A stretch of DNA of 64,000 nt, from positions 1 through 64,000 of the forward strand of contig PWYW01000056.1 of the NCBI GenBank assembly GCA_003567685.1, given 5' to 3'. The notes beneath the pieces were generated by a model, which was not told the DNA's origin, did not search any database, and saw only the letters and a list, made by a program, of their open reading frames with translations. Below are positions 17,357-25,792 of this stretch, one piece after another. The DNA comes from Gammaproteobacteria bacterium. GTDB lineage: Bacteria; Pseudomonadota; Gammaproteobacteria; Xanthomonadales; Wenzhouxiangellaceae. The position numbers were made by a program, and so were the translations under genes. Every line of letters starts with the position of its first letter. The stretch's first letter is position 1.

Positions 17357-19252
17357 ATGACCAGCACCACCCTGCTACGCCGACTGTGGCCGGCCGGCCT
17401 GATCGCCCTGGCCGGTTTCCTGTCAGCCCCCGTTTCGGCCATCGAAACCAACAAGCCTGTGCTGCTGGGCAAACATTGGGTTGCCATCACCGGCAAGCCG
17501 CAAGGAGCCACGGCGGGCGCCAAGATGTTCATGCAGGGCGGCAATGCGGTCGATTCGGCTGCGGCCATGCTGGCTGTCACCTCAACGATGTGGGACGTGC
17601 TCGGCTGGGGTGGTGAAACCCAGGCGCTGATCTACAACCCCAACACCGGCGAAGTATTGGGCATCAACGGCCTTGGGGTTGCCCCGACCGGCGCCACGCC
17701 CGAGTTTTTCCGCGACCGGGGCATGCTCTACCCGCCCGAGTTTGGCCCGCTGGCCGCCACCACCCCCGGTACGCCTGGCGCCTTGATGATGATGGTGGCC
17801 GAGTATGGCCGGCTGAGCCTGGCCGACGTGCTGGCACCGGCCATCCAGATGGCCGAGGGCTACCCGATCGAGGCCTCGCAGTCGGCCAATATCGAGCGCC
17901 GACGCGAAATTCTTGAGCAGTGGTCCTATTCGCGCAACGTTTTCCTGCCGCACCTGGATGCCGACAACCCCGACCAGCGGGCCGCCCCGGCGCCGGGCGA
18001 GATTTTCCGCCAGCCCGATCTCAAGGCCACGCTGGAAAAACTGGTCGAGACCGAGGCCGAAGCGCTGGCCAACGGCGCCAGCCGCCGCGAAGCCATCTAT
18101 GCCGCCTACGATCGCTTTTACCGCGGCGATATCGCCGAGGAAATGATCCGCGCCATGCAGGAATACGGCGGCATCATGACCGAACAAGACCTCGACCGCT
18201 GGGAAGTGCTGGTCGAAGAGCCCGTGACCGTCAACTATCGCGGCATCGATGTCTACAAGCTGACCACCTGGACCCAGGGGCCGGCCATGCTGCAGGCCTT
18301 GAACATTCTGGAAGGCTTCGACCTTCAGGCGATGGGCTACAACTCAACCCGCTATGTCCATGCCCTGGCCCAGGCAATCAACCTGGCCTTCGCCGACCGG
18401 GATTTCTACTACGGCGACCCCTACTTCCCGCCGGAAGAGCCTATCGAGGGCCTGCTTTCCAAGGAATATGCTGCCCAACGCCGCGAGCTGATCAACTTCG
18501 ACGGCATCATTGAGGAAGTCCGCCCCGGTGACCCCTACCCCTTCCAGGGCGAGACCAATCCGTTTGCCGAATTGCTCGAGGCCTGGACGCCCAAGCCACC
18601 CGACGCCGAAGCGCTGGGCGTGGACGGCTTCCAGGTCAACGTAATGAGCCAGCGCGAGGGCTTCCTGGCCGGAACCACCTCCATCCAGGCCGCCGATGCT
18701 GACGGCTGGGGGGTCTCTGTAACGCCGTCCGGCGGCTGGATTCCGGCCTTCATCGCCGGCAGCACCGGCATTGGCATGAGCCAGCGGATGCAAAGCTTCG
18801 TGCTTGACGAGGCGATCAATCCCTTCAACGTGGTTGAACCGGGCAAACGGCCGCGCGTGACCCTCACCCCTACACTGGCCCTGCAAGACGGCAAGCCGCT
18901 GGCCGCATTCTCCGTTCAGGGCGGTGATTCGCAGGATCAAAACCTGCTGCAGTTTTTCCTGAACATGGTTGAGTGGGGCATGACTCCTCAGCAGGCCGCC
19001 GACGGGCGCGGCAATATCATCAGCTACAACATGCAAAGCTCGTTCGGTGCCCACCAGGCCGAGCCCAACCGCATCGAGGTAACGCCGCTGGTTTCCAGCT
19101 ACAGCGTGTCGGAGCTGCGCGCCATGGGCTATCACGTGGACGTGGTCGAGCGCACCTACAACCCGACCACGGCGATCTGGATCGACCACGAGCACGGTGC
19201 CATGCACGGGGCCGCCAGCGATTACGGTGACGACTGGGGCGTGGCCTGGTAA
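17357..19252 (+). CDS. ggt: Secreted gamma-glutamyltransferase family protein
   Basis: 631 residues from ATG 17357, preceded by GAGGGAAG; the track start at 17141 lies inside arfB. A Sec signal peptide ends at about SAPVSAIE. The large-subunit half contains GGNAVDSAAAM and PGTPGALMMM. Autoprocessing is expected before Thr440 in AGTTSIQAADADGWG, the N-terminal nucleophile of the small subunit. The small subunit keeps PRVTLTPTLAL and SVQGGDSQDQ. It is likely periplasmic and acts on glutathione or other gamma-glutamyl compounds. It is distant enough from E. coli Ggt that a related acylase activity cannot be excluded. Confidence 0.85.
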   Translation: MTSTTLLRRLWPAGLIALAGFLSAPVSAIETNKPVLLGKHWVAITGKPQGATAGAKMFMQGGNAVDSAAAMLAVTSTMWDVLGWGGETQALIYNPNTGEVLGINGLGVAPTGATPEFFRDRGMLYPPEFGPLAATTPGTPGALMMMVAEYGRLSLADVLAPAIQMAEGYPIEASQSANIERRREILEQWSYSRNVFLPHLDADNPDQRAAPAPGEIFRQPDLKATLEKLVETEAEALANGASRREAIYAAYDRFYRGDIAEEMIRAMQEYGGIMTEQDLDRWEVLVEEPVTVNYRGIDVYKLTTWTQGPAMLQALNILEGFDLQAMGYNSTRYVHALAQAINLAFADRDFYYGDPYFPPEEPIEGLLSKEYAAQRRELINFDGIIEEVRPGDPYPFQGETNPFAELLEAWTPKPPDAEALGVDGFQVNVMSQREGFLAGTTSIQAADADGWGVSVTPSGGWIPAFIAGSTGIGMSQRMQSFVLDEAINPFNVVEPGKRPRVTLTPTLALQDGKPLAAFSVQGGDSQDQNLLQFFLNMVEWGMTPQQAADGRGNIISYNMQSSFGAHQAEPNRIEVTPLVSSYSVSELRAMGYHVDVVERTYNPTTAIWIDHEHGAMHGAASDYGDDWGVAW

Positions 19253-19285
19253 AGACCTTGGTAGGAATCCAGCTCGGGGCCGTGC

Positions 19286-20074
19286 TCAGGCCCCGGGCAG
19301 TCGGATCATGCCTTCCAGGTAGGTGACAGCCTGGCCGCGCAACACCACGCGCTCGCCCTGCAGCTCGCAGTCGACCTGACCACTGCGACGCGACAGCTGG
19401 CGGGCGGCCAGCCGCGTCTTGCCCAGACGCTCGGCCCAGTAAGGGGCAAGCTGGCAGTGGGCCGAGCCGGTTACCGGGTCTTCGTTCACGTCCAGCGCGG
19501 GATAGAAGCAGCGACTGACGAAGTCGTCGTCACTGCCGGGCGCAGTAACAATCACGCCGCGCCGGTCCAGCCGCGCCAGGCGGGCGAAGTCAGGCCGCAG
19601 CCCGGCCACCGTATCGGCCGAGTCCAGCACCACCAGGTAATCGGTACCGGCCAGTATCGTTTCGGGCAACACGCCCAGGCCAGGCTCGAGGTCAGCCTGC
19701 GCGACCACCGGCACCGAGGCCACGGCCGGAAAATCCATCGCCAGCAGACCATCCGCTTGCCGCACCACCAGCGGCCCGCTGTTGCTGGCAAAGCGCAGCT
19801 GCGGCGCCGACCACCCGAGGTGCTCAAACAGGACGTGGGCGGCCGCCAGCGTGGCATGGCCGCACAAATCCACTTCTGCCCTGGGCGTAAACCAGCGCAA
19901 TCGAAAGCCGTCGTCAGCAGGCACGAAGAACGCGGTCTCGGACAAGTTATTCTCGGCTGCGATGGCCTGTAGCAAGCCATCACTCAGCCAGGCCTCCAGC
20001 GGCACCACCGCCGCCGGATTGCCCTCAAACACCGCCGAGGCAAACGCATCCACCTGAAAAATCTTCAATTTCAT
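19286..20074 (-). CDS. PhzF-family isomerase/epimerase-like protein
   Basis: 262 residues with PhzF fold motifs in order: FQVDAFASAVFEGNPAAV, ENNLSETAFFV with the catalytic-type Glu46, DLCGHATLAAAHVLF, and PVTGSAHCQLAPYWA. PhzF enzymes isomerise a dihydroanthranilate in phenazine synthesis, but most chromosomal members are of unknown substrate; no phenazine genes are here, so I do not name a pathway. It converges with the gamma-glutamyltransferase gene. The region upstream carries a palindromic repeat. Confidence 0.88.
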   Translation of the reverse strand: MKLKIFQVDAFASAVFEGNPAAVVPLEAWLSDGLLQAIAAENNLSETAFFVPADDGFRLRWFTPRAEVDLCGHATLAAAHVLFEHLGWSAPQLRFASNSGPLVVRQADGLLAMDFPAVASVPVVAQADLEPGLGVLPETILAGTDYLVVLDSADTVAGLRPDFARLARLDRRGVIVTAPGSDDDFVSRCFYPALDVNEDPVTGSAHCQLAPYWAERLGKTRLAARQLSRRSGQVDCELQGERVVLRGQAVTYLEGMIRLPGA

Positions 20075-20104
20075 CGTTCAAATCCGGTTCTGAAAAATCT
20101 TTTG

Positions 20105-20190
20105 GACGCCAAGCAACGAAGCAACAAAGCAGCGAGGAATTGAAAATCACGCTTGCTCTTCGCGCCTTGGCTGCTTCGCTTCTTTGCGAC
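20105..20190. repeat. Imperfect palindromic repeat between argE and the phzF-like gene
   Basis: The arm at 20105–20138 (GACGCCAAGCAACGAAGC…) matches the reverse complement of 20155–20190 (GTCGCAAAGAAGCGAAGC…) at about 25 of 34 positions, with a ~16 bp loop. The CGCAAAG/CGAAG motif relates it to the repeats near 29.6, 30.1 and 31.3 kb. Confidence 0.55.
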
Positions 20191-20216
20191 TTAAAGGTTT
20201 TAGACAACCCGCGATA

Positions 20217-21389
20217 TCACCTCTGAAGATCGGCAAGAACGGCGGTGATCATTTGTTCGCAGCGGTCGAGTTCGCGGCGGTCGATGTATTCGTTGGGCTG
20301 GTGGGCCTGGTCGATCGAGCCGGGGCCGCAGACAACGCTGGAGATGCCGGCGCGCTGGAAGCTGCCGGCCTCGGTAGCGAAGGAGACTTCGCCCGGGCCG
20401 CCAGGCTGAACGCCCGGCAGGGCTTGAAGCCAGCGCTCGCAGCGGGCCTGCGGGTCGGGCTTGAGCGGCGGCACTCGGGCCACGGTTCGGGTTTCGACGC
20501 CGGCCGAGGGCGCGAACTCGCGCAATTCGGGCAGCACTTGTTCGTCGATGAACTCCTGCAACGCATCCAGAAGCGCATCAACGTCTTCGTCCGGCAGCGC
20601 CCGGTATTCCCAGAGGAACCGACACTCGGCCGGCAGGATATTGACCGCCGTGCCGCCGGTGATGGTGCCGACCTGGACGGTGGTCCACGGCGGCTCGAAG
20701 CCGCCCTGCCCGGCCTGTTCGCGGCGGGCCATGCCAAGCTGGCGCAAGCGCTCGATGATTCGGGCCGCGGCGAGGATGGCACCGGCGCCGCGATGCGGCT
20801 GGCTGGAGTGCGCGGCCTGGCCGGTGACGACGGTTTCAAACACGTTGATCGACTTGTGCGCCCGCACGATCGTCATCAAGGTCGGCTCACCGATGATGGC
20901 AAAGGCCGGCGGCTGGAAATGGGCCAGGGCATCGTCAACCATTCGGTCCACGCCCAGGCAGCCAACCTCTTCGTCGTAGCTCAGGGCCAGATCAAGCGGC
21001 CGGGCCAGACTGGCCGGGTCCAGTTTTTCCAGGCAGGCCAGCGCCACGGCCGAAAAGGCCTTCATGTCGGCGCTGCCGCGCCCGAACAGCCGGCCATCCT
21101 TCTCGACCAGTTCGAACGGGTTGGTGTGCCAGTCCTGCCCGTCGACCGGCACCACGTCGGTATGGCCCGACAGCACCACGCCGCCGGCGACATCAGGGCC
21201 CAATCGTGCATACAGGTTGGCTTTGCGACGGTCTTCACTCCAGGTGCGGCGACATTGCGCGCCACGCTCGACCAGGAAAGCCTCGACCCAGTCGATCAGC
21301 TCCAGGTTGCTATCGCGCGAGACCGTGGGAAAGGCCACCAGCCGGGCCAACCAGTCTTGTGGGCTTTGCGGCCAGCTGTGGGAGCTCAT
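20217..21389 (-). CDS. argE: Acetylornithine deacetylase
   Basis: 390 residues, M20 metallopeptidase family. It releases ornithine from N-acetylornithine in arginine synthesis. Metal and catalytic residues visible: His76 and Asp78 in LSGHTDVVPVDGQDW, Asp108 in RGSADMKAF, and YDEEVGCLG with the catalytic Glu pair. SVVCGPGSIDQAHQPNEYI is the typical ArgE C-terminal motif with the last metal-binding His. Its ATG overlaps the stop of the upstream TetR-family gene (ATGA), so the two are cotranscribed, an unusual pairing. No other arg genes are in the window. Confidence 0.92.
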   Translation of the reverse strand: MSSHSWPQSPQDWLARLVAFPTVSRDSNLELIDWVEAFLVERGAQCRRTWSEDRRKANLYARLGPDVAGGVVLSGHTDVVPVDGQDWHTNPFELVEKDGRLFGRGSADMKAFSAVALACLEKLDPASLARPLDLALSYDEEVGCLGVDRMVDDALAHFQPPAFAIIGEPTLMTIVRAHKSINVFETVVTGQAAHSSQPHRGAGAILAAARIIERLRQLGMARREQAGQGGFEPPWTTVQVGTITGGTAVNILPAECRFLWEYRALPDEDVDALLDALQEFIDEQVLPELREFAPSAGVETRTVARVPPLKPDPQARCERWLQALPGVQPGGPGEVSFATEAGSFQRAGISSVVCGPGSIDQAHQPNEYIDRRELDRCEQMITAVLADLQR

Positions 21390-22054
21390 CGGCCAGGACT
21401 CCAGCTGCGGGCACCCAGAAAAATCAGCCGCAGCTGCAGGATGAAGTTCTCGGTCATTTCGGTCTCTGCCTGTGCCTGCCCCTCGGGCAGGTCAAGAATG
21501 TCGGTGGCCGCGTTCATCATGGTGGTAACAACCAGGCCGCAGATCAGCGACAGGGTGTCCATCGACAGGCGCGGCATCAGGTTCATGTCACGCATGTCCT
21601 GGGCCATTTCGTTGGCGAAATGGGACTCTTCAATGCGAATGGCCTTGCGAATGGCCGGCGAACCGCCGCCCCGGGCACTGGCGGCAAAGCGGAAGTAGCG
21701 GTGGTTCTGCTTGACGTAGTTCTTGTAGATCAGCACTGAACTGCGCAGCACCTGGGTGGGCGGCAGCCCCTGACGACGCGCTTCGCGCAACAGGCGGCGA
21801 AGGGTAACGCCGGCCGCCTCGACCAGGGCAAGCCCCAGCTCATCAAGGTCGCGAAAATGGCGGTAAAAGGCGGCCGGCACAACGCCGGCCTCGCGGGTGA
21901 CCTCACGCAGACTCAAGGACGAGAAACCGCGCCCGGCCTCCATCAGGTCAAGTGCGGCATCCATCAGCTTTTCCCGCGTGCGCTGCTTCTGTGCCTGGCG
22001 CGTGGAGCCGGCCGGAGCCGATGAAGGCGCGCGTCGCGCCGAGTCAGTCGTCAT
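21386..22054 (-). CDS. desT: FabR/DesT-type TetR repressor of unsaturated fatty acid genes
   Basis: 222 residues. The N-terminal helix-turn-helix (FSSLSLREVTREAGVVPAAFYRHFRD, split over about residues 43–68) and the following DELGLALVEAAGVTLRRLLREAR closely follow E. coli FabR and Pseudomonas DesT. These repressors sense the saturated/unsaturated balance of acyl-CoA or acyl-ACP and control desaturase or fabA/fabB genes. Here it faces a reductase–desaturase pair across 132 bp containing a palindromic operator, so DesT is the closer functional match. FabR is the alternative name. argE overlaps its 3' end. Confidence 0.87.
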   Translation of the reverse strand: MTTDSARRAPSSAPAGSTRQAQKQRTREKLMDAALDLMEAGRGFSSLSLREVTREAGVVPAAFYRHFRDLDELGLALVEAAGVTLRRLLREARRQGLPPTQVLRSSVLIYKNYVKQNHRYFRFAASARGGGSPAIRKAIRIEESHFANEMAQDMRDMNLMPRLSMDTLSLICGLVVTTMMNAATDILDLPEGQAQAETEMTENFILQLRLIFLGARSWSPGR

Positions 22055-22127
22055 GATTGGTGCTTTTCCTCATCCCTCCAGTATATCGCGGCCCGCGAAA
22101 CCACCCTGCGGCGCGCAGCCGCCCCAC

Positions 22128-22156
22128 TTGACATCCGCGCCAGCCGCCGGGACAAT
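22128..22156 (+). promoter_or_regulatory. Promoter of the ferredoxin-reductase/desaturase operon
   Basis: A consensus -35 TTGACA (22128–22133) sits exactly 17 nt before a -10 GACAAT (22151–22156). The predicted start, near 22163, falls inside the adjacent palindrome. Confidence 0.7.
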
Positions 22157-22174
22157 AGTGAACACTCGTTTACT
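22157..22174. promoter_or_regulatory. FabR/DesT-like operator AGTGAACACTCGTTTACT
   Basis: An 18 bp palindrome of form AGTnAACnnnnGTTnACT begins immediately after the -10 box and covers the predicted transcription start. The two half-sites match at six of seven positions plus symmetric ends. Position and form fit repression by the divergently encoded TetR-family protein. Binding itself is inferred. Confidence 0.7.
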
Positions 22175-22186
22175 CAAAGTCGCCAG

Positions 22187-23278
22187 ATGCTTCGAACCGA
22201 TACGCCAACGCAAAAGCGTCGACTGGGCCGCCTGATAGAACCCTTCAACGACAGGGTCGCCTGGGATCTTCTACTTCAGCGCCTGAATCCGACCTGGTCT
22301 GTCGGCGAAATTCGCGCCAGGGTCATTCGGCGGGCTGAAGAAAGCGACGACACTTTCAGCCTTTACCTGCAAGCCAACCGTCATTGGCCCGGCCATCAGG
22401 CCGGTCAGCACCTGCGGCTGCAAGTGGAAATCAATGGCGTGCTGCGCCAGCGCGTGTTCAGTATTTCAAGCGCACCCGGCAAGACCCGCGCCACACGAGG
22501 CCAGCTGCGTCTGACCATTCAGCGCCAGCCCGGCCAGGGCGTTACCGACTGGCTGTATCAGAACGCCCGAGTCGGCCAGGTGTTTACCCTGGGCGCGCCA
22601 GGCGGTGATTTCACCCTGCCTGCCGCCGTGCCGACCAAGCTGCTGATGATTGCCGGCGGCAGCGGGCTTACCCCAATGATGGCCATGCTGCACCACTTGG
22701 CCGAGCGTGGCCATGTCGGCGATATCCACCTGATTCAACTCTGCCGCAAGCCGGCCCAGCGCCTGTTTGCCGTCGAGCTGGACGCACTGGCCCGGCAACT
22801 GCCCGGCCTGACGGTCGATGTACATTTCAGCCACGCCAATGGTCGCCTGAAACTGGAAAGCCTGACTGACCGCGTGCCCGACTTCGACGAGCGGCATACC
22901 CTGCTGTGTGGCCCGAATACGCTGATGGAGCAGGCCATGACCTTTTGGCAAGGTCGCACCACGGCCGGCCCACTGCAAATCGAACGCTTCGCTGCACCAC
23001 GCCCAGCCGGTCAGTCCGGTGGCTTGCTCAGCGTGACCGCCAGCCAATCAGAACAGATGTTCACCCAGATTCCCGGCCAGACCCTGCTGGAATCGGCCGA
23101 GGCAAGCGGCTTGTCACCGGACTATGGCTGTCGCGCCGGGATCTGCCGAACCTGTCTGTGCCGCAAAACCCAGGGCCAGGTGCGCAACCTGATCACGGGC
23201 CTGGCATCCAGCCAGGCCGATGAGTGGATCCAGCTTTGCGTCTCGGTCGCCGAAAGCGACCTGCAGCTCGATCTTTGA
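22187..23278 (+). CDS. desC: Ferredoxin reductase partner of the desaturase (DesC-like)
   Basis: 363 residues. An N-terminal extension precedes an FNR-type FAD domain (RVFSISSAPG) and a pyridine-nucleotide domain (IAGGSGLTPMMAML, LLCGPNTLME). A C-terminal plant-type 2Fe-2S ferredoxin domain follows, with Cys ligands in CRAGICRTCLC plus a later Cys (LCVSV). It would pass electrons from NAD(P)H to the downstream desaturase, as DesC does for DesB in Pseudomonas. The ribosome-binding site is weak. The stop is 29 nt before the desaturase ATG. Confidence 0.86.
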   Translation: MLRTDTPTQKRRLGRLIEPFNDRVAWDLLLQRLNPTWSVGEIRARVIRRAEESDDTFSLYLQANRHWPGHQAGQHLRLQVEINGVLRQRVFSISSAPGKTRATRGQLRLTIQRQPGQGVTDWLYQNARVGQVFTLGAPGGDFTLPAAVPTKLLMIAGGSGLTPMMAMLHHLAERGHVGDIHLIQLCRKPAQRLFAVELDALARQLPGLTVDVHFSHANGRLKLESLTDRVPDFDERHTLLCGPNTLMEQAMTFWQGRTTAGPLQIERFAAPRPAGQSGGLLSVTASQSEQMFTQIPGQTLLESAEASGLSPDYGCRAGICRTCLCRKTQGQVRNLITGLASSQADEWIQLCVSVAESDLQLDL

Positions 23279-23307
23279 CCGCCCCCTTATTTCCGAGGAC
23301 TTTCCAG

Positions 23308-24405
23308 ATGGCCGAAAAAGCCCAGCTTGACCCGCAACAACTCGATGATCTGGCGCGCGAACTTGATGCCCTGCGCACTGAGGTCACTGCTGACCTCGGC
23401 CAGCGCGATGCCGACCATATCCGGCGGATGGTCCGTCGCGCCCAAGGCAGCGCCGTGGCCGGTCGAGGCCTGCTGATGTTCGGCTTCGGCCCGATCAGCT
23501 GGGCGGTTGGCGTGCTGGCCCTGGCCCACGCCAAGATCCTGGAAAACATGGAAATCGGGCATAACGTGATGCACGGCCAGTACGACTGGATGAATGACCC
23601 GACATTGAATTCCAAAACCTACGACTGGGATATCGTCTGCGCCCGCGAGCACTGGATTCATTCGCACAATGTCGAACACCACGACCACACCAACATTCTC
23701 GGCAAGGACCATGACTACGGCTACGGCATGCTCAGGCTCACCCCGGAGCAGCGCTGGCGCCCGTCTGCCCTGCTCCAACCGTTCTGGTACCTGTTGCTGG
23801 CCCTCAACTTTCAGTGGGGCGTGGCCATTCACGACATCAAGCTGGGTCGATTCTTCAAGGGCCGGATGAGCCGCCAGGAACTCAAGCAGCGCTCGCGCCC
23901 CTTCCTGCGCAAGGCCGGCAAGCAATTGTTCAAGGACTACGTGTTCTTCCCCGCCCTGGCCTTCTGGCAGTGGCCGCGGGTACTGCTGGGCAACCTGTGC
24001 GCCAACCTGATTCGCAACCTGTGGACCAACGCGATCATTTTCTGCGGCCATTTCACCGAGGACGCGCAAACCTTCAGCCTGCGCGAAACCCGCGACGAAA
24101 GCCGTGGCCACTGGTATCTGCGCCAGATTCAGGGTTCGAGCAACCTGGAAGGCGGACGCTGGTTCCACGTGTTGAGTGGCCATTTAAGCCATCAGATCGA
24201 GCACCATCTTTTCCCGGACATGCCGGCACCCCGCCTGGCCGAAATCGCGCCGCGCGTGCGCGAAATCTGCCAGCGCTATGGCATTCACTACAACAGCGCC
24301 GGCTTCTGGGCCCAGTACCGCACGGTACTCAAACGCATCTTCGTTCACGCCCTGCCCACCCGGGCGCATCGCAGCCGTGCGCTGCCAGAACCCGACCAGG
24401 GATGA
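23308..24405 (+). CDS. desB: Membrane fatty acid (acyl-CoA) desaturase
   Basis: 365 residues from ATG 23308, preceded by GAGGAC; the track start lies inside the reductase gene. The three di-iron His boxes are GHNVMH, HSHNVEHHDH and HQIEHH. The last has the Gln form (QIEHH) of front-end/linoleoyl-CoA-type desaturases. Hydrophobic spans are visible between the boxes. It introduces a double bond into membrane acyl chains under aerobic conditions using the upstream reductase. The exact position of the double bond cannot be read from sequence. Confidence 0.88.
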   Translation: MAEKAQLDPQQLDDLARELDALRTEVTADLGQRDADHIRRMVRRAQGSAVAGRGLLMFGFGPISWAVGVLALAHAKILENMEIGHNVMHGQYDWMNDPTLNSKTYDWDIVCAREHWIHSHNVEHHDHTNILGKDHDYGYGMLRLTPEQRWRPSALLQPFWYLLLALNFQWGVAIHDIKLGRFFKGRMSRQELKQRSRPFLRKAGKQLFKDYVFFPALAFWQWPRVLLGNLCANLIRNLWTNAIIFCGHFTEDAQTFSLRETRDESRGHWYLRQIQGSSNLEGGRWFHVLSGHLSHQIEHHLFPDMPAPRLAEIAPRVREICQRYGIHYNSAGFWAQYRTVLKRIFVHALPTRAHRSRALPEPDQG

Positions 24406-24442
24406 AGCGCTGACGGCGTAGCGAATCGGTATACTGGTAGTC

Positions 24443-24721
24443 AAGGAACCTCTGAACAATTCTGCGTGGAGCGCGTTTCAGTCGGAAAAGTCGCAGATCG
24501 TGTGGTGCGACGCGAGTGACAGTAGCCGTCGCTACGGCCGAGTGGCGCAACGCACGAGATGCGGCTTTTCCGGCGAAACCCCTATGGGACGGGCCTCTGC
24601 GGGGTCTCCGCCTCGTTTGGACTCGCTCCTACAAGAATGACCAAACCACGCTCGCCCAAGCCGAGCCGGAGCCTCCCGCAGAGACCCGTCGCGCCCACGC
24701 ATAATTGTTCAGAGGTTCCTT
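24443..24721. mobile_element. MITE-like element with 19 bp perfect terminal inverted repeats
   Basis: AAGGAACCTCTGAACAATT (24443–24461) is the exact reverse complement of 24703–24721. The similarity continues inward with a few mismatches (TGCGTGG followed by GCGCG). The 279 bp element has no transposase and fills the gap between the desaturase gene and nudC. No clear target-site duplication is visible. The 62-codon ORF inside is not a recognisable gene. Confidence 0.8.
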
Positions 24722-24750
24722 AAGCAACTTGACCGCCAGGACACTGCGTC

Positions 24751-25728
24751 ATGGGATCCGACCGCCAGAGCGACCGCGAACGCGCCATTCAATACGCCAA
24801 CGCCCGGCTGGACCGGGCTGCCGACCGGCGTGATGACGCCATCTGGCTAAAAGACGCCTGGCAGTCCGGCGAGGCCGGCATCGTGGCCGTTTGGGAGGAA
24901 CAGCACTTGCTGACGATCACGGGCAGCGGGCCCGTTGAAGCCGTCCGCCTGAGCTTGAGCACTTCCTTGCAAGTCTCTCTGGACCAGGCGATTTTTCTTG
25001 GCCTCGAGGCTGACAGTCGGCCGCTGTTTGCCGTCGAGCTGGCGGCGCACGAGGCGCAACGTCTGGCCCAGACCGAAGGCGCCGAGTTTGCCGACCTGCG
25101 CCGTTACGGCCCGCTGTTGAGCCCGCCGGATGCGGGCATCCTGGCCTATGCCAGGGCCATGTTGAACTGGCACCGCAACCATCAGTACTGCGGGCGCTGC
25201 GGATCACCAACGGCCAGCGAACAGGCTGGCCACCGACGACGCTGCCAGAACACGGCCTGCGGGCAGGTGACCTTCCCACGAACCGACCCGGCCATCATCG
25301 TGCTGGTCGAACACCCCGGCAACGACGGCAAGCCGCCACGATGCCTGCTGGGTCGTTCGCCGCGCTGGCCGGCCGGCACGTATTCCACGCTGGCCGGCTT
25401 CGTCGAACCCGGCGAGAGCCTGGAAAACGCCGTGCGCCGGGAAGTTCGTGAAGAGGCCGGCATCCGGGTTGGCGAGGTTCGCTACCTGGCCTCGCAGCCC
25501 TGGCCCTTCCCCGGCTCGCTGATGCTCGGCTTCCAGGCCCAGGCCCTTGACGAAGACATCCAACGGCTGGACGACGAACTGGAGGATGCCCGCTGGTTCG
25601 GCCTCGACGAACTTGCCCAGGCCGGCGAATGGGACGATGGCAGCCCGCTTTGCCTGCCCCGCCGAGACTCGATTGCGCGCTTTCTGATCGAGCAGTGGCG
25701 AACACAGCACGATCAGCGCCGTCGCTGA
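24751..25728 (+). CDS. nudC: NAD(H) pyrophosphatase / RNA decapping hydrolase NudC
   Basis: 325 residues. It has a zinc ribbon (YCGRCG…CQNTACG), then a Nudix box GFVEPGESLENAVRREVREEAGI (split; metal-binding REVREE core). The NudC-specific SQPWPFPGSLMLGF motif follows. NudC hydrolyses NADH to NMNH and AMP and removes NAD caps from RNA. The gene follows a MITE-like element and probably has its own promoter or reads from within that element. Confidence 0.93.
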   Translation: MGSDRQSDRERAIQYANARLDRAADRRDDAIWLKDAWQSGEAGIVAVWEEQHLLTITGSGPVEAVRLSLSTSLQVSLDQAIFLGLEADSRPLFAVELAAHEAQRLAQTEGAEFADLRRYGPLLSPPDAGILAYARAMLNWHRNHQYCGRCGSPTASEQAGHRRRCQNTACGQVTFPRTDPAIIVLVEHPGNDGKPPRCLLGRSPRWPAGTYSTLAGFVEPGESLENAVRREVREEAGIRVGEVRYLASQPWPFPGSLMLGFQAQALDEDIQRLDDELEDARWFGLDELAQAGEWDDGSPLCLPRRDSIARFLIEQWRTQHDQRRR

Positions 25729-25792
25729 AAACGACGTTTCAAGGGAGAGCGAATATGCGACACTTCCCGACGGTATTCCACCGCCAGCTGCC

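Noticed and set aside
24516-24704. 62-codon ORF inside the MITE-like element
   Set aside because: No ribosome-binding site or family; ends within the terminal repeat region.
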